64,000 bases of DNA from the NCBI GenBank assembly GCA_027488935.1, contig JAIYAP010000003.1, forward strand, positions 62,001 through 126,000, given 5' to 3'. Shown here piece after piece: positions 62,958 through 64,000 of the stretch (position 1 is the stretch's first letter; each line of letters starts with the position of its first letter). The DNA comes from Saprospiraceae bacterium (lineage in GTDB: Bacteria; Bacteroidota; Bacteroidia; Chitinophagales; Saprospiraceae). A program made the position numbers and the translations under genes. Under the pieces are notes generated by a model that was given only the letters and a program-made list of their open reading frames with translations, was not told where the DNA came from and made no database searches.

Positions 62958-63383
62958 ATGCCCAATCCAAACGGATATTTTCAATCCGCATGTCGCAAGC
63001 GTATCAAAACCCGCTTGGTTGATATTACCGATAAAGACTTTCATTTGAAGGTTACCACAAGTGCTGGCGGTTCTGCGGGACAATTCAACGTGCGCGTTGA
63101 AATTTCGGCCAACAAGCCATTCAGCGACGTAGGTGGCATCACTCAATCGGGTACCGCGTCCTTGTTTGATGAGGATCCATGGACTGCTGCGGTGAAAACT
63201 GACGCAGGCCCGAACGCTGCCAGTGCAAATGTACTTCCCCTCACTTTTACCAATGTGGTACAAACCTCCTCCAACGTGGGTAACACTTGGAAAATTACGG
63301 TTGTAAACTTGGTAATCACCGGTAAAGGTGGCCAGACGCTTACAGTACCAAGCATTACTTTTTCTATTCCTAGCCCTTTGTAG
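62958..63383 (+). CDS. Beta-rich late protein, possible minor capsid protein
   Basis: 141 residues. Basic start (YFQSACRKRIKTRLVD), then beta strands (FNVRVEISANKPFS; WKITVVNLVITGKGGQTLTV). No membrane segment. Size and strand content fit a small vertex or spike protein; no family recognised. The codons are GC-rich like those of the capsid candidate. Confidence 0.6.
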   Translation: MPNPNGYFQSACRKRIKTRLVDITDKDFHLKVTTSAGGSAGQFNVRVEISANKPFSDVGGITQSGTASLFDEDPWTAAVKTDAGPNAASANVLPLTFTNVVQTSSNVGNTWKITVVNLVITGKGGQTLTVPSITFSIPSPL

Positions 63384-63404
63384 GGTAGGGGTATTTAAAT
63401 AATT

Positions 63405-63451
63405 GGGTACCCGCGAGGGATGCCCCGACTGGCACCCGCAAGGGATGCCCC
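63405..63451. repeat. Two REP-like hairpins
   Basis: GGGTACCC-GCGAG-GGATGCCCC (63405-63426) and GGCACCC-GCAAG-GGATGCCCC (63431-63451). They end 15 bp before ATG 63466. Confidence 0.85.
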
Positions 63452-63465
63452 AACGATAGATAAAA

Positions 63466-64000
63466 ATGAGCGGAAACTGCGGTAATAAACCTCCAGTACT
63501 ACGCCTGACACGCCGTACGGTGTATCAGGTAGTGAACCTTGTGTGGAATGATCGGAACAAATGTGCCGGTGCTCCAACACAGCGCCGTTTGCGCTGGAAT
63601 TTTTACCGCAAAGGCAATTTGATTTATCAAACTGCTTTTGGAGCCACAGGTGCTTCTTTGCCCATCGGCAACGGTAGTACATACTTGTACCTAAATGCTA
63701 CGCCTGCCGAAATTTCCGCTTATTTGATTGCACAAATGGTAAGTATTTCCGAAGGGGAAGTGCTTACCATTCGTGTGCAAGCCGTGAATTGTGATGCAGA
63801 ATACGCGCTAAGCAATCCAATGCTTTTTCAGGCTACTATTCCTGTTTCGGGGTGCGATTGTGTGTATAACCGAACGCAAGTTACTGGCCTGACTGGTAAT
63901 AGCGCATCGCTGCCTAGCCCCCTGAATGGCACCAATGGCATTTTGGCCTTCAAAAACGGAGTGCTGAATTACGGCGGATTGAATTTTGCCGCAAATGTGT
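63466..64000 (+). CDS. Late protein, partial (possible spike/receptor binding)
   Basis: Open from ATG 63466 to the window end, at least 178 residues: MSGNCGNKPPVLRLTRRTVY, a beta-rich first part (about 1-125) with paired cysteines (GCDCVYN), then TGLTGNSASLPSPLNGTNGI and LAFKNGVLNYGGLNF. The last part resembles the repetitive stem of phage tail or spike proteins. No family claimed. Confidence 0.6.
   Translation, partial: MSGNCGNKPPVLRLTRRTVYQVVNLVWNDRNKCAGAPTQRRLRWNFYRKGNLIYQTAFGATGASLPIGNGSTYLYLNATPAEISAYLIAQMVSISEGEVLTIRVQAVNCDAEYALSNPMLFQATIPVSGCDCVYNRTQVTGLTGNSASLPSPLNGTNGILAFKNGVLNYGGLNFAANV

Noticed and set aside
37313-64000. Integrative conjugative element
   Set aside because: No relaxase, coupling protein, VirB4/TraG or other Tra genes are visible; DUF551 and packaging ATPase point to a virus. 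The unseen right part could change this.

Overview
The window is chromosomal DNA of a Bacteroidota bacterium, probably a Saprospiria/Haliscomenobacter-like lineage. The evidence is a SusC/SusD pair, a hybrid two-component regulator, five proteins or domains with type IX secretion (T9SS) C-terminal sorting domains, and promoters of the Bacteroidota form TTTG-N19-21-TAnnTTTG. The genus is inference; no rRNA is present.

Region 1 (1-10.2 kb) is mixed chromosome: a partial methyltransferase, a secreted DUF5077/DUF3472 protein, a retropepsin-like protein, a graveyard of toxin-like genes (truncated RhuM, Fic fragment, PIN fragment fused to a copied 3' end of the alkA-like gene), the intact alkA-like glycosylase, a small-protein/nucleotidyltransferase pair, an SH3 protein and two secreted GH5-type glycosidases. 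Region 2 (8.9-27 kb) is a beta-mannan utilisation locus. GH5 and GH26 mannanases cut mannan, SusC/SusD and an IPT lipoprotein bind and import oligosaccharides, an SSS symporter crosses the inner membrane, an AGE-family epimerase turns mannobiose into mannosylglucose, and a GH130 phosphorylase splits it to mannose-1-phosphate and glucose. A 1434-residue hybrid sensor closes the locus. Region 3 (27.2-37.1 kb) holds T9SS-exported proteins (including a 1850-residue metzincin-like protease), a DUF3841 gene, two more gene remnants (a duplicated SH3-gene 3' end and a YhcG/DUF1016 nuclease fragment), a tRNA-Gly(CCC) and ndk.

Region 4 (about 37.3 kb to the end, continuing outside) is an integrated virus-like element of unusual composition. 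A rightward early operon (37.8-47.9 kb) has small regulators, a putative replication initiator, a DnaB helicase, a cytosine-C5 methyltransferase, an antirepressor-like membrane protein carrying an iteron-like repeat cluster, and small zinc-binding or DUF551 proteins. Leftward units (47.9-54.3 kb) encode membrane and unknown proteins plus a T9SS-exported lipase, each unit with a recognisable promoter and terminator. A rightward late operon (54.6-64 kb) has a packaging-type P-loop ATPase, a beta-rich 230-residue candidate capsid protein, a dozen small single-pass membrane proteins, three of which look paralogous, and two further beta-rich proteins. No terminase, portal, tail, relaxase or integrase gene is seen. 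The best reading is a provirus of a tailless, membrane-containing (or, less likely, filamentous) virus of Bacteroidota. Its late genes are punctuated by REP-like GNRA-loop hairpins placed just before start codons.
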